Source: an uncultured Erythrobacter sp. (GTDB taxonomy: Bacteria; Pseudomonadota; Alphaproteobacteria; Sphingomonadales; Sphingomonadaceae). Taken from it: a DNA stretch of 64,000 nucleotides. Made by a program: the position numbers and the translations under genes. Where the stretch lies: assembly GCA_947498065.1 (NCBI GenBank), contig CANMIS010000001.1, forward strand, positions 887,000 through 950,999, in the 5' to 3' direction. Below the pieces are notes generated by a model. The model searched no databases, was not told where the DNA came from, and was given only the letters and a program-made list of their open reading frames with translations. Shown here piece after piece: positions 1 to 9,420 of the stretch (position 1 is its first letter; every line of letters begins with the position of its first letter).

Positions 1-1
1 G

Positions 2-322
2 GGCGCTGACAATGTCATCAATCCTGTGCGCTTCACTGGCCTGCTGCTCGCAGGCTCTGCGCGCGGGGCGCATATCTCCGATTATCTCGCCGACCTCGCC
101 TCTGTCACTGGCCGAGTCCAGCTGGTCGAGCGAGTCGTGACCGAGGAGGAATGCGGCTGCTCAATCGAGGAATTGGGCACGGGCGGGCGCGGCCTGCGCG
201 TCTATCGCGACGGCCGTGCAATCGGCTTTTGGGAAGACGAATGCCAAAACTTGCAGCCAGGCGATATCGTGGTTGAGATCGTCCCCAGCATGAATGGCGA
301 AACCAAAGGCGACGGGCACTAG
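2..322 (+). CDS. Potassium channel protein, C-terminal RCK region (partial)
   Basis: Only the C-terminal part is inside the window; the reading frame is open from the left edge. It begins with a GADNVINPVRF motif, as at the end of a TrkA-N/RCK nucleotide-binding domain. A short RCK-C-like domain follows (about residues 30-100), with an IGFW segment and a final GDIVVEI strand. In this family the RCK domains sit in the cytoplasm and gate a K+ pore by ligand binding. The pore helices would lie upstream and are not visible. A GTG at 26 could serve as a start but falls inside the conserved domain, so I treat the gene as truncated by the window edge. The family call rests on motif recognition. Confidence 0.65.
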   Translation, partial: GADNVINPVRFTGLLLAGSARGAHISDYLADLASVTGRVQLVERVVTEEECGCSIEELGTGGRGLRVYRDGRAIGFWEDECQNLQPGDIVVEIVPSMNGETKGDGH

Positions 323-344
323 GCCATGCTTAATTGGCGCGGTT

Positions 345-764
345 TTACCGCAAGTAAGCGTGCACAAAACCCATCGCGGTGTAGAACAGCAGCCAGTAAC
401 CCGCATCGATGAAGAATAGCGCCTTGCCCTTTTGCGAGAACAAATAGGCGGTGCCGAGCGCTGGCACGATAAAGCCGAAGGCAATACCCAAAGCCGTCAC
501 CACTTTGACCGTGACCGAAAGCTCCACACCGTTCACCTCGTATGAGTGAAAGGTATGGGCCAGCGTCCAGCTGGCGAGCAGCGAGAACGCGAAGGCCCCG
601 CCGTAGATCAGGCCCATATTGCCTTCTTTGATCTGTTCTTCGGTCAGGCCAACAGCGCCCATCCATTTCTTGCCCATGACCGGCCCATACCAAATGCCGC
701 CCACCACAAATCCAGCGAGCGCGGCAAGAAACACCGCGAGCCAATTCACATCAAACAGGTTCAT
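345..764 (-). CDS. DUF1761 family membrane protein
   Basis: A polytopic inner-membrane protein of about 139 residues with four hydrophobic segments. The first carries the DUF1761-like pattern GFVVGGIWYGPVMGKKWM, and the last two are separated by a short SQKGKA loop. Function is unknown for the family. The start was set at the ATG giving MNLFDVNW, because GGGAGAGG lies just upstream of it; the frame is open 11 codons further without a better site. The gene converges on the channel gene, and its 5' side faces rimO across about 80 bases that hold both promoters. Confidence 0.75.
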   Translation of the reverse strand: MNLFDVNWLAVFLAALAGFVVGGIWYGPVMGKKWMGAVGLTEEQIKEGNMGLIYGGAFAFSLLASWTLAHTFHSYEVNGVELSVTVKVVTALGIAFGFIVPALGTAYLFSQKGKALFFIDAGYWLLFYTAMGFVHAYLR

Positions 765-841
765 AATTACCTCTCCCAAAGGCGCGACCCACTGCAAGTG
801 CTAGCGCAAAGCATGGTTCGCGTGTAGGGGCGCGGCCAGAT

Positions 842-2251
842 ATGAATACAGACGCCCCCACCTCCACTGCATCACCAAAGCCCGTGGCCGACCAGAAACG
901 CGTCGGCATGGTCTCGCTCGGCTGTCCCAAGGCATTGGTCGATTCCGAGCGCATCCTCACTCGGCTGCGCGCCGATGGTTATGCCATGTCGCCCGATTAT
1001 GCCGGTGCGGACGTGGTGCTGGTCAACACCTGCGGCTTCCTCGACAGCGCGAAGGAAGAAAGTCTAGCCGCGATTGGCGAGGCGATCAGCGAGAACGGCC
1101 GCGTTATCGTGACGGGCTGTATGGGCGAAGAGGCGGACGCAATCCGCGCCGCTCACCCGCAAGTTCTGGCTGTCACTGGCGCGCATCAATATGAGCAGGT
1201 GGTGGAGGCCGTGCACGAGCACGCCCCGCCCAGCCAAGGGCCGTTTATTGACCTGATCCCGCAGCCGTCTGAGCACGACATTAAGCTGACCCCGCGCCAT
1301 TACAGCTATCTCAAGATCTCTGAAGGCTGCAATCATTCCTGTTCTTTCTGCATCATCCCGGACCTGCGCGGAAAGCTTGCAAGTCGCCGGATTGACGCGG
1401 TGCTGCGCGAGGCGGAAAAGCTAGTCGCCGCCGGCACAAACGAGCTGCTGGTGATCAGCCAGGATACAAGCGCTTACGGGGTCGATACCCGCCACGAAAC
1501 GCGCGCCTGGAAGGGCCGCGAGCCGCGCGCGCATATGACCGACCTAGCCCGCGAGCTTGGCCAATTGCGCACGCAATCGGGCCACACTCCGTGGGTGCGC
1601 CTGCACTATGTCTATCCCTATCCGCATGTCGACAAGGTCATCCCGCTGATGGCTGAGGGGCTGCTGACGCCCTATCTCGACATCCCGTTTCAACACGCTT
1701 CGCCCTCGGTTCTAAAGCGCATGAAGCGCCCAGCGAACGAGGCCAAAGTGCTTGAGCGGCTGCGGGGTTGGCGCGATATCTGCCCTGATATCGCGATCCG
1801 CTCATCCTTTGTGGTCGGCTTCCCCGGCGAGACTGAGGACGATTTCAAATATCTCATCGATTGGCTGGAAGAGGCTCAGCTCGACCGCGTTGGCGCTTTC
1901 CGGTTTGAACCGGTCGAAGGCGCGCAGGCCAATGCCCTGCCCGATCCGGTTCCAGAGGCGATCAAGGAAGAACGCTATGCCCGGCTGATGGAAGTGACCG
2001 AGCGGATCAGCGCGGCCAAGCTAGCCGCCAAAGTCGGCCGTGCGCTACCAGTGATCATCGACGAGGTTGGTGAGCCGGATGAAGACGGCGACATTGGCGC
2101 AAGCGGACGGTCTCAGGCTGATGCGCCTGAAATTGATGGCCAAGTGCATTTGCGCAATGTCCCAGCGGACGTAGCGCAAGGCGACATCGTCACCGCGGTG
2201 ATTGAAGAGGCCGATGCGCACGACCTATTCGGCGTAATCGCGCAAGGCTAA
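842..2251 (+). CDS. rimO: Ribosomal protein S12 methylthiotransferase RimO
   Basis: A radical-SAM methylthiotransferase that adds a methylthio group to an aspartate of ribosomal protein S12. Domains in order: N-terminal UPF0004/MTTase domain with the three [4Fe-4S] cysteines C28, C64 and C93; radical-SAM core with C163-x3-C167-x2-C170 (GCNHSCSFC); C-terminal TRAM domain that recognises S12. The 469 residues match the family (about 440-470), with a slightly longer N-terminus. The ATG start comes shortly after a GC-rich leader. The [17 protein letters not shown] segment and [11 protein letters not shown] are typical of RimO rather than MiaB. It stands alone and converges with the zinc-finger gene only 4 bases downstream. 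Confidence 0.95.
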   Translation: MNTDAPTSTASPKPVADQKRVGMVSLGCPKALVDSERILTRLRADGYAMSPDYAGADVVLVNTCGFLDSAKEESLAAIGEAISENGRVIVTGCMGEEADAIRAAHPQVLAVTGAHQYEQVVEAVHEHAPPSQGPFIDLIPQPSEHDIKLTPRHYSYLKISEGCNHSCSFCIIPDLRGKLASRRIDAVLREAEKLVAAGTNELLVISQDTSAYGVDTRHETRAWKGREPRAHMTDLARELGQLRTQSGHTPWVRLHYVYPYPHVDKVIPLMAEGLLTPYLDIPFQHASPSVLKRMKRPANEAKVLERLRGWRDICPDIAIRSSFVVGFPGETEDDFKYLIDWLEEAQLDRVGAFRFEPVEGAQANALPDPVPEAIKEERYARLMEVTERISAAKLAAKVGRALPVIIDEVGEPDEDGDIGASGRSQADAPEIDGQVHLRNVPADVAQGDIVTAVIEEADAHDLFGVIAQG

Positions 2252-2255
2252 GCCG

Positions 2256-2741
2256 CTAATTCTGGCTGGAACCCCAGATATAGAGACCGCCGATGATCAG
2301 CGCGATCACGAACAGCTGCTTCCAATAAGACCCGACGATCGCCGCCGGGATCAGAGGAACGAGATAGAGCGGCCATCCCTCCAGCTCTGAGTTATCTGAA
2401 AGATAGCCAAGCGAGAGCAAGTAAGTGATCCCAAAGAACACGTAATTGCCAGCGGTCCATTGCTTGGCCTTGCTGTGGGCGGCGGCCTGTTGCCGCGCCT
2501 TGGCAGGCTTCGCTCCGCGCTTTTTCGCAGGCGCAGAGCCGCGTGCTGGCGATGGGTCAGGCACAGTTCCCGCGCCATGGCAATTCCAGCAGGTGATCGT
2601 ATCGCGCGCGCCCGTTCCGCTGCCGCCGCAGGCCATGCAAGCCTGGTTCATATGGCTGCCCTGCCCCGATCCGCCGCAGCTGGCACAGTTTTGATAGCCA
2701 TTGTCGATCTGACCACCAGAGCAATACGGACAAACAGCCAA
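2256..2741 (-). CDS. DnaJ-type zinc-finger membrane protein
   Basis: A 161-residue protein whose first 60 residues carry four CxxC-type pairs (CPYC, CASCGGSG, CMACGGSG, CWNCHGAG), the cysteine-rich pattern of the DnaJ central zinc-binding domain. A basic Ala/Lys linker follows, then two or three hydrophobic segments (YVFFGITYLLSLGYL, LYLVPLIPAAIVGSYW, LFVIALIIGGLYIW). It is not DnaJ itself because no J domain is present. The likely role is a membrane-anchored zinc or protein-binding factor, but the function is unknown. Translation appears to start at TTG, preceded by GGGGAGGG; no ATG lies before the first CxxC pair. Confidence 0.6.
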   Translation of the reverse strand: MAVCPYCSGGQIDNGYQNCASCGGSGQGSHMNQACMACGGSGTGARDTITCWNCHGAGTVPDPSPARGSAPAKKRGAKPAKARQQAAAHSKAKQWTAGNYVFFGITYLLSLGYLSDNSELEGWPLYLVPLIPAAIVGSYWKQLFVIALIIGGLYIWGSSQN

Positions 2742-2812
2742 AGCGCCCTCCCCTGTTCGCGAGAATCGCGAGAGGCCAAGCTAGCGCACTTTTTCTGAAA
2801 CGAAAGGGGCTC

Positions 2813-4477
2813 TTAGCCTATCTCGCGCCGTAGGTGCGCAAACACTCGGACTGGGTCATCATGCATCACCAGCTGGCCAGAACGGCGGAATTCCGCATCC
2901 ACAACAAAGCCATATTGGTCGGCAAATTTCTGATAATTCGCGCGGCTGACAAAACCGCCATTGGCGCCAATCGCCAAGGTCACAGGCGGTGCGATGTCGC
3001 GGCACAGCTCGCTCCAGTCGAACGCCTCAATGATCACACCCTCTGTCGGGCCGTCCAGCGTCTTCACAAAGGTGTAAGTGCCCGATTGGCGGATCACCTC
3101 GCGGATTTCGGGCCATTTGTAGTAGGCTCGGTCATCAGGGCTGGAACGATAAAAATCGTCGATGAACTTATCGAACTCGCCGCGCAGCGAGCCCGCCAAG
3201 GTCGCGCGGATATAGATGCGCGCGAAGGCCGGTGCCATCCGCGTCATCTGCACCGCCCGGCGATATCCGATATCGACCATGCCGATGTCCGACCAAGTGG
3301 GGAACGGCACCAAAGGCCCAGCCAGTACAAGCCCGCTCACCTTCACCCGCGTCGCCTGAACAAACCCCAGCGCGAAGGGTGTGCCCGCTGTGGCGCCGAG
3401 CACAGCGCATTCCGTGATGCCTTGCGCCTCAAGGAAGGGATCAAGCCGGCGCGCAAATTCTCTCACCAATTCGATCCGCTTTGATCGGCCGGTTGTCTCG
3501 CCGGAAAGCGGACGCCACGGGGCAATGATCCGCAGTCCTGCCTCGCGCGCTGCAGCATCCTGCTCAGCGGTGAACAATGCGCCCTCAAAGAAGGGATGGA
3601 AATAAAGCACCGGATCGCCGCCGGGATCGCCGTGTTCCTCCCACGCGATGCGGTCCCCATCCTCTTCGTGAAATATCCGGCTGCAAAAATGCCGCTTCGG
3701 CCCCTCGCTCTCGTCAATCAAACGAAGGGAATGGGCAAAGCCGGTGTAGAGCATCAGCAGTTCTTGCTGGGAATTGATCGCCAGCTTGCGCAGCAGCGCC
3801 TTTAGCTGATTGCGAGCCGTGCCGACCGAGCGTTCGCGCTGTTCAGCGAAGCTGCGCACGTTCCCGCCCGACACCAAATGCCGGGTCAGAGCTAGCTCGG
3901 TTTCAGTCAGGCCGAGCGCTTCACGAAAACGATTGCCGCTCGCCTCTTGCCAGCGAAACTGGATCAGCTTGAAATGAACATGCTCGGCCTGCGCCTCTGC
4001 GCCAGCTTCGACATTGAACCAGCGGCCCTGATCATCATCGGGCCCGGTAAACAGCCGGAGGAAACCGGTAGAGCTGCCCGATTTCGTCTCTCGGATGCGG
4101 CGCAAATCCTCGCTGCGCTCCGCCGGGTCCCACAGCCAATCCGGCGCCGGATGGCCGCGTTCCAGCTCTGGTCCGGCAAAGACCTCTGGGTCGAAGGAAA
4201 CCAGCCTTTGGGAGCGATCAAGGACCAGCTCCGCGCCGCTGGGCGAAACGTCAGGCAGCACGAAATTGGCAAAATCGCTGCCCGTCAGCGTCGAGACCTC
4301 ATCAATCAGCTCGCCCGCTTCGACGAAATGCTGATCCGCGCTGCCCACATCCTCTTGTCCCGCTTCAAAATGATGCTCCCCTTGCTCCAGCAAAGAGATC
4401 ACACGTTCAGGCTTGCCCATGGTGGCATAGGCATCGCGGATAATCCGGTCGACATAGGTTTCGCGTTCGTCAGCCAT
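2813..4477 (-). CDS. LuxR-type HTH / alpha-beta hydrolase fusion protein
   Basis: A 554-residue protein with three regions: an acidic N-terminal sensor-like part (1-185), a LuxR-type HTH (about 193-245, LTETELALTRHLVSGGNVRSF then TARNQLKALLRKL) and a C-terminal alpha/beta-hydrolase fold (about 275-554). The nucleophile elbow is GATAG at about 361-365, with Thr where hydrolases normally have Ser. A late histidine is present (VMHDDP). The domain may be a ligand-binding pseudo-enzyme rather than an esterase; this is inference. The start at MADERETY follows GCGAGG; an ATG five codons upstream is possible. Probably a single-gene transcription unit. Confidence 0.75.
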   Translation of the reverse strand: MADERETYVDRIIRDAYATMGKPERVISLLEQGEHHFEAGQEDVGSADQHFVEAGELIDEVSTLTGSDFANFVLPDVSPSGAELVLDRSQRLVSFDPEVFAGPELERGHPAPDWLWDPAERSEDLRRIRETKSGSSTGFLRLFTGPDDDQGRWFNVEAGAEAQAEHVHFKLIQFRWQEASGNRFREALGLTETELALTRHLVSGGNVRSFAEQRERSVGTARNQLKALLRKLAINSQQELLMLYTGFAHSLRLIDESEGPKRHFCSRIFHEEDGDRIAWEEHGDPGGDPVLYFHPFFEGALFTAEQDAAAREAGLRIIAPWRPLSGETTGRSKRIELVREFARRLDPFLEAQGITECAVLGATAGTPFALGFVQATRVKVSGLVLAGPLVPFPTWSDIGMVDIGYRRAVQMTRMAPAFARIYIRATLAGSLRGEFDKFIDDFYRSSPDDRAYYKWPEIREVIRQSGTYTFVKTLDGPTEGVIIEAFDWSELCRDIAPPVTLAIGANGGFVSRANYQKFADQYGFVVDAEFRRSGQLVMHDDPVRVFAHLRREIG

Positions 4478-4617
4478 CAAGCCTCGCCTCATAGCTGCAA
4501 AATGGTTTTCGCCAAGTTGAAGCGTGCCCGCGCATCAGCATCCGTATGGCCGGGGAATGTGGGCCGCGCCTCGCAAAAGACGCGGCCCTTTCCCCAAGGG
4601 TCGCAGTTTGGGGAAAA

Positions 4618-4920
4618 TCACTTCACGCAATATTTGCCTGAGGTCTTCGTTCCGCTTGGGCAGCTACCATCGCGGATTTCTGCATAATCTCCCTTACCGC
4701 CGACACAGTAGTTTCCCGAGGCTTTGAAACCGGTCGGGCAAGAACCGACTTTGGGAAGGGCAACTTTGCTCGATGATTTGCAGCTTGATCCCGAAGCCTT
4801 GAAGCCAGTGGGGCAAGAGCCGTTCTTGGAAACTTCGCTGGAAGAGCTTTGCGCGATTGCCGCTGGCGCGGTGCCGATGGCAAGAACGCTGGCGGCGAAA
4901 ATGGTGAAAGTCTTTTTCAT
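4618..4920 (-). CDS. Small secreted protein with three Cys-pair repeats
   Basis: A 100-residue exported protein. A Sec signal peptide (MKKTFTIFAASVLAIGTAPAAIA) precedes three copies of a 14-residue unit of the form GSCPTGFKASGxxC, the third being GSCPSGTKTSGKYC. Six cysteines in regular pairs suggest three small disulfide loops in the periplasm or outside the cell. Function unknown. The ATG is chosen because the signal peptide begins there; the open frame runs further upstream without a signal-like start. It lies just downstream of another exported protein on the same strand, with 40 bases between them, so the two may be co-transcribed. Confidence 0.7.
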   Translation of the reverse strand: MKKTFTIFAASVLAIGTAPAAIAQSSSSEVSKNGSCPTGFKASGSSCKSSSKVALPKVGSCPTGFKASGNYCVGGKGDYAEIRDGSCPSGTKTSGKYCVK

Positions 4921-4960
4921 GAATTGATAATTCCTGTGCTGATTTGGATGATTGAAACGC

Positions 4961-5785
4961 TTAGCCCGCTGGACCGCGGCGATAGGCAAAGGCCACCGCG
5001 CTCTTCCCAGAATTCTTGTCGAACCATTGGCAATAGAAATCCGTGCCCGCCTTATCGGTGTGCAAAGACGCAAAATTGAACGTGATCATCTGGCGTCCGC
5101 GCTTGGCGAGATATTTGTCATAAGCGCCAGAGCGGCTGGAATTGCTGCCACTCGCGGTCGGTGTAAAGCCGAGCGAATTGCCGCTGTGCAGCATCACATC
5201 CTTGCCCTTGTAATTGTTGATTTTCGGCCCGTGGACATTGTCGAGCTGCTCAGAGCCGTCATAGGAAACGCACTGAATTTTGTAGTCGTATTTCTTATAT
5301 TTGGCTGCGTCCACCTCGACATAGAGCACATCGCCAACTGCGAGACCGGGGAAGAAACAGCCGTTTTGCGGGCTGACATTGGTGCGCTCGGTCAGGCCAG
5401 TGCGCTCCTCCGTGCTGATCCCTTGGCTAAAAGTGTAAGTGCCCTCGCGCCCGACAAAGGCATTGCCCAGGCCCAGGTTCGCGCATTGCAGCTGGCCGGT
5501 GTATTTCGCCGGAGCCGCGCCTGCGCCGCCGACATGGCCAGGAGCCCGCGCGGTGCGAGGCGAGTTGGACGTGCTGCCGCGATTGGCAAAGCCGCCGCCT
5601 GATCCGCCGCGCCGCACATTGTCGACCGTCTCGACGACGTCCTCGGCCTGATCGACCTTCTTTTTGACCTTCTTCACCTTCTTGGTGATCTTATCGAACG
5701 GGCCAGCCTCTGCTGGAGCGGGCGCGGCGGTAAAGCCGACGACGAGCGCAGCCATAGCGGCGGCAGTGATGGAAAATTTCTTCAT
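4961..5785 (-). CDS. Secreted protein of unknown function, basic N-terminus
   Basis: A 274-residue protein with a clear Sec signal peptide ending APAPAEA. A strongly basic stretch rich in KK/KKV follows, then a Gly/Ser linker and a folded C-terminal domain (about 95-274) with four scattered cysteines and many aromatic residues. I do not recognise a family. The basic segment could bind the envelope or nucleic acid, but nothing proves it. The ATG matches the start of the signal peptide. It leads a probable two-gene unit with the small Cys-repeat protein downstream. Confidence 0.65.
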   Translation of the reverse strand: MKKFSITAAAMAALVVGFTAAPAPAEAGPFDKITKKVKKVKKKVDQAEDVVETVDNVRRGGSGGGFANRGSTSNSPRTARAPGHVGGAGAAPAKYTGQLQCANLGLGNAFVGREGTYTFSQGISTEERTGLTERTNVSPQNGCFFPGLAVGDVLYVEVDAAKYKKYDYKIQCVSYDGSEQLDNVHGPKINNYKGKDVMLHSGNSLGFTPTASGSNSSRSGAYDKYLAKRGRQMITFNFASLHTDKAGTDFYCQWFDKNSGKSAVAFAYRRGPAG

Positions 5786-5982
5786 GGATACGAACCCCTG
5801 TCATCTATTCCGGTAGGAAGATTTGCCCTCCCCGGACAAAACGGCCACTGGTTGTGGCTGCTGGGCGCGGGCTAGAAGCAGAGGCGGGCTGGCTGAATAT
5901 CCCAGATGGGACAATTGGACCTGAAAGAGCGCAAAAAATGCGTGTTTGAGGAACAAATGTGCCTGCCAAACTTGAGTGACCT

Positions 5983-6780
5983 ATGCCCCTCGACATCCAA
6001 GCGACCTTCACTTTCCAATTCGACGAGCCCGGCGATGCCTTGCTGCAGTTTGAGGTTGCTGTCCTTCCGGGTCAGCGGATTCTCTCGCAAAATGTCAAAC
6101 TGACAGACGAGGCGGCGAGCACGCGGGTGCCAGCGCATGATGGGATCGGCACGCGCATTTGGGTGAGCAGCAATGGCCGGTTCGAAACCACCTACCGCGC
6201 CAAGGTGGAGACCCAGCGTGCCGCAGTTGAGCTTTCTGCCCTGCCTCAGCTGGCCGCGAGATCCATCACCGGCGAGGCGGCGCAATATCTGTTCGATTCG
6301 CGCTATTGCTCGGTCGGTCCGTTTCAGAACTTCGTCGAGGCGGAGTTTTCCGGCACATCGGGCGGCGCGCGAATTGCTGCGATCGAGGGCTGGCTGGCGA
6401 ACAATATGCAATATGAGCCGGGTTCAAGCGGCGAGCAGACTACCGCCGCTGACAGCTTCGTCGCGCGCCAAGGTGTGTGCCGCGACTATGCCCATGTGCT
6501 GATCGCGCTGGCGCGAGCCTCACTGATCCCGGCGCGCTATGTCGCCTGCTATGGCCCTGACGTCCGCCCGCAGGATTTTCACGCAGTGGCCGAGGTATTT
6601 CTAGCCGACCCTGATGAGCCAGCGCGCGGCGCATGGCATCTGGTCGATGCGACCGGCATGGCGAAACCATCAGAGACCGCGATTATCGGGATTGGACGCG
6701 ATGCGGCCGATGTGAGTTTCCTCACGACGTTTGGTCCAGCACAATTCTTATCGTCGAAAGTGGATGTGAAGCGAATTTAG
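5983..6780 (+). CDS. Transglutaminase-like domain protein
   Basis: A 265-residue protein of the bacterial transglutaminase-like (papain-fold) family. An N-terminal beta-rich domain (1-90) precedes the catalytic core with C166 in GVCRDYAH, H200 in DFHAVAEVF and D222 in HLVDATG, the complete Cys-His-Asp triad. Members are probably cytoplasmic cysteine proteases or amide-modifying enzymes; substrate unknown. No signal peptide is seen. GAGTGACCT stands directly before the ATG. The gene converges with the LacI-type regulator 22 bases downstream. Confidence 0.85.
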   Translation: MPLDIQATFTFQFDEPGDALLQFEVAVLPGQRILSQNVKLTDEAASTRVPAHDGIGTRIWVSSNGRFETTYRAKVETQRAAVELSALPQLAARSITGEAAQYLFDSRYCSVGPFQNFVEAEFSGTSGGARIAAIEGWLANNMQYEPGSSGEQTTAADSFVARQGVCRDYAHVLIALARASLIPARYVACYGPDVRPQDFHAVAEVFLADPDEPARGAWHLVDATGMAKPSETAIIGIGRDAADVSFLTTFGPAQFLSSKVDVKRI

Positions 6781-6802
6781 AATTTTCGGTTGCGCCGCCT
6801 AA

Positions 6803-7822
6803 TTACGAACTCCCGCGCTTCAGCAACTTCACCGGCACTCGCCGTATCCCGGAATGCGGCCCGCCAGAGGTCACTGCCTCAACCAGTAAGCGCCCCGCCT
6901 GATCCAAATCCGGCTCAATCGTGGTGAGCGTGGGACTGGACAGCTCGCCCGCCTGCAAACCGTCAAACCCGATCAGCTTGATCTCTTCGGGCATCTTCCG
7001 GCCCGCCGCGTTCAGCGCCTCAAGCACGCCAAAGGCCAGCGCATCGCACACCGCAAACACGCCATCCGCCGCAAAGCCATCGGCGAGCATCCGCTCTGCT
7101 GCCGCACGCCCTTGATCATGGCGGTCGTCTTCTTCCCCGATTTCCACCAGCTGCGCTTCCAGGCCGAGCTCTTTGGCGCGGGCCAAAAACGTGTCTGCCC
7201 GCTCCGCAAACTGCCGCTGAGTGCCGCCGCGCGAGCCGATACAGGCGAGTTTCGTGCAGCCCTGCTCAGCCAAATGCTCCGCCGCCATGCGCGCGCCCGC
7301 ATCATTGTCCGACGAGACCCAGTCAAGATCGCCCAGCGGCGAGCCCCAATAGGCGACCAGCTCGCTGGTCTCGCCAATGCCGCGGAAATAATCCCATGCT
7401 GGGCGGTTCAGAGTGGTGCCGATCACAATCAAGCCCTCGGCCTGGCCGCGCTCAACGTAGTGACCGAACAGCTTGTCCTCATCGCCCTGCAGCGAAACGA
7501 GCACTTCCAGCCCGCGCTCCGCCGCTGCGGCGCAAACCCCGCCCAGCAGCGCATAGGAAAACGGGTTCACATCGCGGGCATTGCCGCCCGGCTTGGTAAT
7601 CACCACTGCTGCCAACGTGCCGGTGTGCCCGCGCCTCAGCCGCGCGGCGCGTTCGTCCACGAAATAGCCAAGCTCGCTCGCCACCTCCAGCACCCGGCTG
7701 CGCGTGGCCTCGCTGATCACGGCAGAGCCCGATAGCGCGCGCGACACCGTCGACTGGCTCACGCCCGCCCGCTCTGCAACGTCAAAACTGGTAACCCGCG
7801 ATTGTCTGCGCGCAGGATCCAT
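6803..7822 (-). CDS. LacI-family transcriptional regulator, divergent from zwf
   Basis: A 339-residue regulator: N-terminal HTH (SFDVAERAGVSQSTVSRALSG), hinge helix (RAARLRRGHTG), then a periplasmic-binding-protein-like sugar sensor domain (60-335). The ATG giving MDPARRQ is chosen because AGGAGGG stands five bases before it; two upstream ATGs lack such a site. It is transcribed divergently from zwf-edd-glk, so a role in controlling sugar catabolism through the Entner-Doudoroff route is a reasonable inference. A 20-bp near-palindrome in the shared intergenic region is a candidate operator. The ligand cannot be told from sequence. Confidence 0.88.
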   Translation of the reverse strand: MDPARRQSRVTSFDVAERAGVSQSTVSRALSGSAVISEATRSRVLEVASELGYFVDERAARLRRGHTGTLAAVVITKPGGNARDVNPFSYALLGGVCAAAAERGLEVLVSLQGDEDKLFGHYVERGQAEGLIVIGTTLNRPAWDYFRGIGETSELVAYWGSPLGDLDWVSSDNDAGARMAAEHLAEQGCTKLACIGSRGGTQRQFAERADTFLARAKELGLEAQLVEIGEEDDRHDQGRAAAERMLADGFAADGVFAVCDALAFGVLEALNAAGRKMPEEIKLIGFDGLQAGELSSPTLTTIEPDLDQAGRLLVEAVTSGGPHSGIRRVPVKLLKRGSS

Positions 7823-7845
7823 CTTTCCCTCCTGGTCAGCCATGC

Positions 7846-7865
7846 TGGGCAATCTAGATAGCCCA
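7846..7865. promoter_or_regulatory. Candidate operator between lacI-type gene and zwf
   Basis: TGGGCAATCTAGATAGCCCA is a 20-bp palindrome with a single mismatched pair. It lies 24 bases upstream of the regulator start and about 100 bases upstream of zwf. Its position suits autoregulation and control of the divergent operon. The centre is TA rather than the CpG usual for LacI-family operators, so the assignment is tentative. Confidence 0.4.
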
Positions 7866-7962
7866 ATTGAATAGCTATGCGAACCTATGGCCCAGCAATG
7901 CGCTTCGCGCTAGAACCCAATCGCCGCAATCCATAGCTGCGGCGCGCGGGAGAAATATACGC

Positions 7963-9420
7963 ATGCCTGAACCCAAGCTCTCTGCTGATCGCTTGCTCTT
8001 GTTTGGAGCGACCGGTGATTTGTCGCGCAGAATGCTGCTGCCGAGCCTTTGTGCATTGGATGCAGACGGGCTGCTGTCGCCTGATCTGAAGATCATCGGC
8101 ACCGCACGCAGCGAAATGGACGATGCGGAATTTCGCAATATGGCGCGCGAAGCGCTCGAAAACTATTTGCCAGACGAACGGCGCGGCGGGATGGCCGCCT
8201 TCCTCAATCGCTTGTCCTACCAAGCGCTGGATGCGAGCACGCTCGATGGGTTTGATGCGCTGGCGGACAAAGTGAACGAGGCCGGCCCGAGCGATTACGG
8301 GATGGCAATTTTCCTGTCCACTGCGCCAAGCCTGTTTGGCCCAACGATTGCTGGCCTGAAGCACGCCGGGCTAACGGGCGACAATGTCCGCATGTGTCTG
8401 GAAAAACCTTTGGGCACGGACCTCGCGAGCAGCTGCGTCATCAATGATGCGGTCGCCGATGCCTTCCCGGAAGACCGGATTTTCCGGATCGACCACTATC
8501 TAGGCAAGGAGACGGTGCAGAATCTGCTCGCCTTGCGGTTTGCCAATATCCTGTTCGAGCCAATCTGGAACTCGAACTATATCGACCATGTGCAGATCAC
8601 GGTGGCCGAGACCGTCGGTTTGGAAGGCCGCGTTGCCTTTTATGACGATGCTGGCGCGCTGCGCGATATGGTGCAAAACCACATGCTGCAATTGCTGGCT
8701 CTGGTGGCGATGGAGCCGCCGACCAGCTTTGACGCAACCGCCGTCCGCGATGAGAAAGTGAAAGCGCTGCGCGCGCTGCGTGAAGTGCAGGCCAGCGAAA
8801 CGGTGACCGGGCAATATCGCGCGGGCGCCATCGGCGGTGAGGCCGTTCCCGGCTATGATGAAGAGCTGGGCAAGCATTCCGACACAGAGACCTTCACCGC
8901 GATCAAGGCGCATGTCGACAATTGGCGCTGGAAGGGCGTGCCCTTTTACCTGCGCACCGGCAAACGCCTGCCCGAACGCGTGACCGAGATTGTCGTCAAA
9001 TTCCGCTGCGTCCCGCACTCCATATTCGAGGGCATGGGCGCGAGCATGCTGCCCAACCGGCTGGTGATTGGTATTCAGCCGGAAGAGAACATCTCGCTAT
9101 CCCTGATGGCGAAAGTGCCGGGCCTCGGCCAAGACGGCATTTCCCTACGCGAAGTGCCGCTCGACATTGCCATGCCCGATGCCTTTGTCGGCCAGCACCG
9201 CCGCATCGCATACGAGCGCCTGCTGCTCGATCTCATTCAAGGCGAGCAAACCCTGTTTGTGCGCCGTGACGAGGTGGAGGCGCAGTGGCAATGGGTCGAT
9301 CAGGTGCGCAGCGCGTGGGAAGCCGCCGGGGTCAAACCGCAGACCTACACGTCGGGCAGCTGGGGGCCGAGCAGCGCCATTGCCCTAACCGAACGCGATG
9401 GGGTGAGCTGGCATGAGTAA
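7963..9420 (+). CDS. zwf: Glucose-6-phosphate 1-dehydrogenase
   Basis: Oxidises glucose-6-phosphate to 6-phosphogluconolactone with NAD(P)+, the entry step of the Entner-Doudoroff and pentose-phosphate routes. The N-terminal nucleotide-binding motif is [10 protein letters not shown]. The substrate-binding motif [13 protein letters not shown] is intact, and the C-terminal beta+alpha domain ends in the expected TYTSGSWGP region. The start [10 protein letters not shown] follows GGGAGA; the frame is open 32 codons further upstream, but that part has no family similarity. The last codons overlap the start of edd (ATGAGTAA), showing an operon zwf-edd-glk. No gene for 6-phosphogluconolactonase is in the cluster. 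Confidence 0.95.
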   Translation: MPEPKLSADRLLLFGATGDLSRRMLLPSLCALDADGLLSPDLKIIGTARSEMDDAEFRNMAREALENYLPDERRGGMAAFLNRLSYQALDASTLDGFDALADKVNEAGPSDYGMAIFLSTAPSLFGPTIAGLKHAGLTGDNVRMCLEKPLGTDLASSCVINDAVADAFPEDRIFRIDHYLGKETVQNLLALRFANILFEPIWNSNYIDHVQITVAETVGLEGRVAFYDDAGALRDMVQNHMLQLLALVAMEPPTSFDATAVRDEKVKALRALREVQASETVTGQYRAGAIGGEAVPGYDEELGKHSDTETFTAIKAHVDNWRWKGVPFYLRTGKRLPERVTEIVVKFRCVPHSIFEGMGASMLPNRLVIGIQPEENISLSLMAKVPGLGQDGISLREVPLDIAMPDAFVGQHRRIAYERLLLDLIQGEQTLFVRRDEVEAQWQWVDQVRSAWEAAGVKPQTYTSGSWGPSSAIALTERDGVSWHE

